Shown piece after piece: positions 60,927-64,000 of a stretch of 64,000 nucleotides of DNA. Within the stretch, counting starts at the first letter, position 1. Every line of letters starts with the position of its first letter. The DNA is taken from NCBI RefSeq assembly GCF_003663825.1, contig NZ_RCCC01000001.1, forward strand, positions 62,001 through 126,000, in the 5' to 3' direction. The notes beneath the pieces were generated by a model, which was given only the letters and a program-made list of their open reading frames with translations, ran no database searches and had not been told where the DNA came from. The translations under genes were made by a program, and so were the position numbers. This DNA is from Acidovorax sp. 106. GTDB taxonomy: Bacteria; Pseudomonadota; Gammaproteobacteria; Burkholderiales; Burkholderiaceae_C.

Positions 60927-62783
60927 ATGAGCACCACCCCCTTGTCAGATACAACCGCCGCCGCCGAGGCGCGGCCCGGCTCCGCAGGCCTGCTGCGCCT
61001 GGCGCGCACCCAGCTGCCGCTGACGGCGGCCGCCAGCCTGCTGTCGCTGCTGGCCGCCCTGGTCCAGCTGGTGCCCTATGGCGTGCTGTACTCCATGGCC
61101 GTCGAGGTCTTTGCCGCCCAGCCCGATGCCGGGCAGCTGCGCCAGCTTGCCTGGATCGCGTTGGCGGCGCTGCTGCTGCGCTTTGGGTTCTCGGCCGGTT
61201 CCAGCCTGCTGGCCCATGTGGCGGCCTTTCGCGTGATGCACGACGTGCAGCTGCGCATGGCGCACAAACTGTCGCGCGTTCCCATGTCCTTTTTCTCGCG
61301 CCATGGCAGCGGCGATCTGCAAAAGGCCTTCATGAACGACGCGGTGGCGCTGGAAGGCTTCATCGCCCATGGCCTGCCCGACATGGTGGCGGCGCTGACC
61401 GTGCCGCTGGCCACCACGCTGCTGCTCTTCACCGTGGACTGGCGCCTGGCCCTGGCCTCGGTCGCAGTGCTGCCCGTGGCCCTCCTCCTGCAGGGCCTGT
61501 TCTTCGGCCGCCAGGCACGCGTGCGCATGCAGGAATGGCATGCCGTGCAGGCGCGCATCAACACCGCCATGCTCGAATACCTGCGCGGCATCCATGTCAT
61601 CAAGACCTTCGGACTGGGCGCGCGCTCCTTCAGCGAATTGCGCGATGCCATCCACGGCTCGGTGCAATGGCTGTCGGACTACACGCGGCGCATGCGCGCC
61701 GTCTGGGTCGGCTTCACGGCCCTGCTGGGCTCCAGCCTGATCGCCATCGCCCCGCTGGGCGTGTGGCTACACCAGCGCGGCGAGGTCAGCCTGCCGGTGC
61801 TGCTGCTGTTCATCGTGCTCGGCCCGCAGGTGCTGTCGGCCTTTTTGCGCCTGACCTACGCGGGCGGCGACCTGATGCGCATCAGCGAAGGGCTGCGGCG
61901 CATCAATGCCATCCTCGACAGTCCCGAGCTGGAGGCGCCGGGCGCCACGGGCAGCGCCAGCCTGCCCGCGGGCAACGGCCTGTCGCTGGAAGGCGTGGGC
62001 TTCCGCTACGACGGCCGCGCCATCCTGCAGGACCTGAACCTGCAGATACCGGCCGGGCAGATCACGGCCCTGGTCGGCCCCAGCGGCGCCGGCAAGACCA
62101 CGGTGGCACGCCTGGTGGCGCGCCTGTGGGATGTGGACGCCGGCAGCGTGCGCCTGGGCGGCGTGGACGTGCGCGACATGCCTCTGGACGCGCTGCTGGA
62201 CCGGGTGTCCCTGGTGTTCCAGGAGGTCTTTCTGTTCGCCGGCTCGGTCGCCGACAACCTGCGCTTGGCCTGCCCCGACGCCACCGACGCGCAGCTGCAG
62301 GAGGCGGCGCGGCTGGCGCGCGCCCACGAGTTCATCTGCCAGCTGCCGCAGGGCTACGACACCGTGCTCGGCGAGCGCGGCGCACGGCTGTCAGGCGGCG
62401 AGCGCCAGCGGCTGTCGATCGCCCGCGCCCTGCTCAAGCAGGCTCCCATCCTGGTGCTCGACGAGGCCACGGCATTCGCCGATCCCGAAAACGAGGCGCT
62501 GATCCAGGACGCGCTGGCCGAGGTCTGCCGTGGCAGAACCGTGCTGGTCATCGCACACCGCCTGGCCACCGTGGTCGACGCCGACCGCATCGTGGTGCTA
62601 GACCAGGGCCGCGTCGTCGACCAGGGCCGGCATGCCGAGCTGCGCGCGCGCTGCCCGCTGTACCAGCGCCTGTGGGCCGACCAGCAAGAGGCCGCACACT
62701 GGGAGATCGGCGCCGCCGCGCCGCGCCCGGACCGGTCCCCGCAAGCCCCTCTTCCCAGCCTTTCCCGCGAGACACTGCCATGA
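60927..62783 (+). CDS. Fused ABC transporter (membrane domain plus ATPase), YbtP-like
   Basis: 618 residues: a six-helix exporter-type membrane domain (about 20-320) and a nucleotide-binding domain (about 345-590) with Walker A GPSGAGKTT, signature LSGGERQRLSIARALL and Walker B ILVLDEATAFADPENE. Although of exporter architecture, such proteins in pairs beside an AraC regulator (YbtP/YbtQ, IrtA/IrtB) import ferric siderophores. It overlaps the next ABC gene by four bases (ATGA), so the products likely form a heterodimer. Import versus export cannot be decided from sequence. Confidence 0.9.
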   Translation: MSTTPLSDTTAAAEARPGSAGLLRLARTQLPLTAAASLLSLLAALVQLVPYGVLYSMAVEVFAAQPDAGQLRQLAWIALAALLLRFGFSAGSSLLAHVAAFRVMHDVQLRMAHKLSRVPMSFFSRHGSGDLQKAFMNDAVALEGFIAHGLPDMVAALTVPLATTLLLFTVDWRLALASVAVLPVALLLQGLFFGRQARVRMQEWHAVQARINTAMLEYLRGIHVIKTFGLGARSFSELRDAIHGSVQWLSDYTRRMRAVWVGFTALLGSSLIAIAPLGVWLHQRGEVSLPVLLLFIVLGPQVLSAFLRLTYAGGDLMRISEGLRRINAILDSPELEAPGATGSASLPAGNGLSLEGVGFRYDGRAILQDLNLQIPAGQITALVGPSGAGKTTVARLVARLWDVDAGSVRLGGVDVRDMPLDALLDRVSLVFQEVFLFAGSVADNLRLACPDATDAQLQEAARLARAHEFICQLPQGYDTVLGERGARLSGGERQRLSIARALLKQAPILVLDEATAFADPENEALIQDALAEVCRGRTVLVIAHRLATVVDADRIVVLDQGRVVDQGRHAELRARCPLYQRLWADQQEAAHWEIGAAAPRPDRSPQAPLPSLSRETLP

Positions 62784-64000
62784 ACCTGCTTGAATTCCTG
62801 CGCCTGGGCGACGACCTCTCGGGCAAGCGCGATCCCCGACTGCTGCAGGGCATGGCCCTGGCCATCGGCGAGGCCCTGGCCGCGACCGCTCCGTATCTAC
62901 TAACCTATGTGCTGCTCGACGATCTGTTTGCCGGCCAGCTGTCGCTGCAGCGCACCGGCTGGCTGGTGGCCGGCATCGCGCTGGCCCTGGCGGTGCAGAT
63001 CGGCTTCGGCATTCCGTCGGTGTCGCGCATCTATGGCGCGGCCTACGGGCAGATGGGCGAGGCGCGCATTCGCCTGGCCGACCACCTGCGGCGGCTGCCC
63101 ATGGGATTTTTCTCGCGCCGGCGCAGCGGCCAGCTGGCCGGCGTGCTGACCAGCGATATGGCGCTGATCGAAGACATCTGGTGCCACTTCATCGGCCTGT
63201 TCACCGTCTCGGCCGCCCTGCCGCTGTTCATGGGCCTGGCGCTGGTGGCCATCGACTGGCGCATGGGCCTGGCCATCTTCCTGACCCTGCCGCTTGCGGT
63301 GGTGGTGCTGCTGGGCGCGATGCGCCGCATGGACCGCGAAACACGGGCCCTGGTCCAGGCCTCGGACCACGCCAAGAACGCCAGCGCCGAATATGTGCAG
63401 GGCATTGCCGTGCTGCGCAGCTTCGGCCGCCAGGGCGAGGGCCTGGAGCGCCTGCGCCTGGCGCTGGCCCAGCTGCGCGACGCCGCCATCCGCATGGAGA
63501 CCGGCCCCGCCCCGCTGATCCACGCCTTCAGCTTCATCACCGAGGCCGGCTTCGTCTGCGTGCTGCTGATCGGAAGCTACCTGCTCAGCGGCGGCACGCT
63601 GGGGGCGCCTGCATTTCTGATGTTCGCGCTGCTGGCTATCACCATGACACGCCGGCTGTCGGACCTGGGCATCGCGCTGTGGCTGCTGCGCTTCGCCCAC
63701 AAGGGGCTGCCGCGCGTGCGCAACCTGCTGGCGCAGGCCCCACTGGCCGAGCCCGCGCAGGCCGAGGCGCCGACGCATTTCGAGATCCGGCTCGACGGCG
63801 TGTCCCTGGTCTACGACAGCGCCGCCGATGCCCGGCATGCGCTGCGCGACGTCAGCTGCACCCTGCCCGAGCGCTCGTTGACCGCTATCGTCGGTCCGTC
63901 GGGCGCGGGCAAGTCCTCGTTGATGAATGTGATCGCGCGGCTGTGGGAGGTGTCCGAAGGCAGCGTGCGCATCGGCGGCATCGACGTGCGCGCCATGCCT
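62780..64000 (+). CDS. Fused ABC transporter, YbtQ-like (truncated by window end)
   Basis: 407 residues are present: a six-helix membrane domain (about 15-310; LGDDLSGKRDPRLLQGMALA, LPMGFFSRRRSGQLAGVLTS) and the beginning of the ATPase with Walker A IVGPSGAGKSSLM near 371. The rest lies beyond the right edge. It should dimerise with the preceding ABC protein. The GC content and codon bias of this cluster are higher than those of the iron genes at 37-44 kb. Confidence 0.9.
   Translation, partial: MNLLEFLRLGDDLSGKRDPRLLQGMALAIGEALAATAPYLLTYVLLDDLFAGQLSLQRTGWLVAGIALALAVQIGFGIPSVSRIYGAAYGQMGEARIRLADHLRRLPMGFFSRRRSGQLAGVLTSDMALIEDIWCHFIGLFTVSAALPLFMGLALVAIDWRMGLAIFLTLPLAVVVLLGAMRRMDRETRALVQASDHAKNASAEYVQGIAVLRSFGRQGEGLERLRLALAQLRDAAIRMETGPAPLIHAFSFITEAGFVCVLLIGSYLLSGGTLGAPAFLMFALLAITMTRRLSDLGIALWLLRFAHKGLPRVRNLLAQAPLAEPAQAEAPTHFEIRLDGVSLVYDSAADARHALRDVSCTLPERSLTAIVGPSGAGKSSLMNVIARLWEVSEGSVRIGGIDVRAMP

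Noticed and set aside
58504..60930. 808-codon plus-strand frame spanning the barrel-protein gene and the AraC gene
   Set aside because: Arg/Ala/Pro-rich shadow frame; both genes it crosses have clear domains in other frames, and a Fur-type promoter lies in its middle.

Overview
The window is high-GC bacterial chromosome, most consistent with a Comamonadaceae betaproteobacterium close to Acidovorax. This is inference from gene order (rpmI-rplT-pheS-pheT-ihfA-merR-tRNA-Pro; divergent lrp-putA), the look of the proteins, and a recurrent hairpin repeat (AGCGCTT...AAGCGCTGGCAGCTAT) that I associate with that family. No 16S gene is present and no search was run.

Layout. 0-1.9 kb: the 5' part of an aldo/keto reductase and a complete IS1595-type insertion sequence with inverted ends and a 7-bp direct repeat. 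1.9-10.3 kb (minus strand): a probable operon for an aromatic acid, with a three-part ring-hydroxylating dioxygenase (alpha, beta, Rieske ferredoxin; AndAc-like, no reductase gene) followed by a branched-chain-type ABC importer, and an AraC regulator upstream. 10.4-16.3 kb (minus): a polar amino acid ABC importer ending in an isoaspartyl peptidase, next to an RpiR-type regulator with a twin palindromic operator. 16.9-25.2 kb: housekeeping genes, including prfB with its programmed frameshift, pepN, fbp, tRNA-Thr and tRNA-Pro. 24.8-32.8 kb (minus): the translation block thrS, infC (AUC start), rpmI, rplT, pheS, pheT, ihfA, merR. 33-36.6 kb: aceA, a gamma-glutamylcyclotransferase-like gene, an EamA exporter and a SWIB-domain protein. 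36.7-44.9 kb: iron acquisition, with a siderophore receptor and PiuC hydroxylase, bfd, tonB-exbB-exbD, hemP and a haem-binding GlcG-like protein. 45.1-53.9 kb: a MITE-like element, a lipoprotein, rlmD, lrp-putA and conserved unknowns. 54-56 kb: a gene-poor junction with decayed genes. 56-64 kb: a second iron-linked cluster, with an MMPL exporter and outer-membrane partner, an AraC activator and a YbtP/YbtQ-like pair of fused ABC transporters (the second cut by the window end).

The strongest new observation is upstream of thrS. A 13-codon reading frame carries five Thr codons (three consecutive). It is followed by mutually exclusive RNA stems and an intrinsic terminator before the thrS start, the complete architecture of a ribosome-mediated threonine attenuator. 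Other notable points are the twin RpiR operator, candidate Fur boxes tying the two iron clusters together, a dispersed hairpin repeat that has entered the coding sequences of rlmD and probably pepN, a 275-bp MITE-like element, and an AT-rich palindromic control region upstream of aceA.
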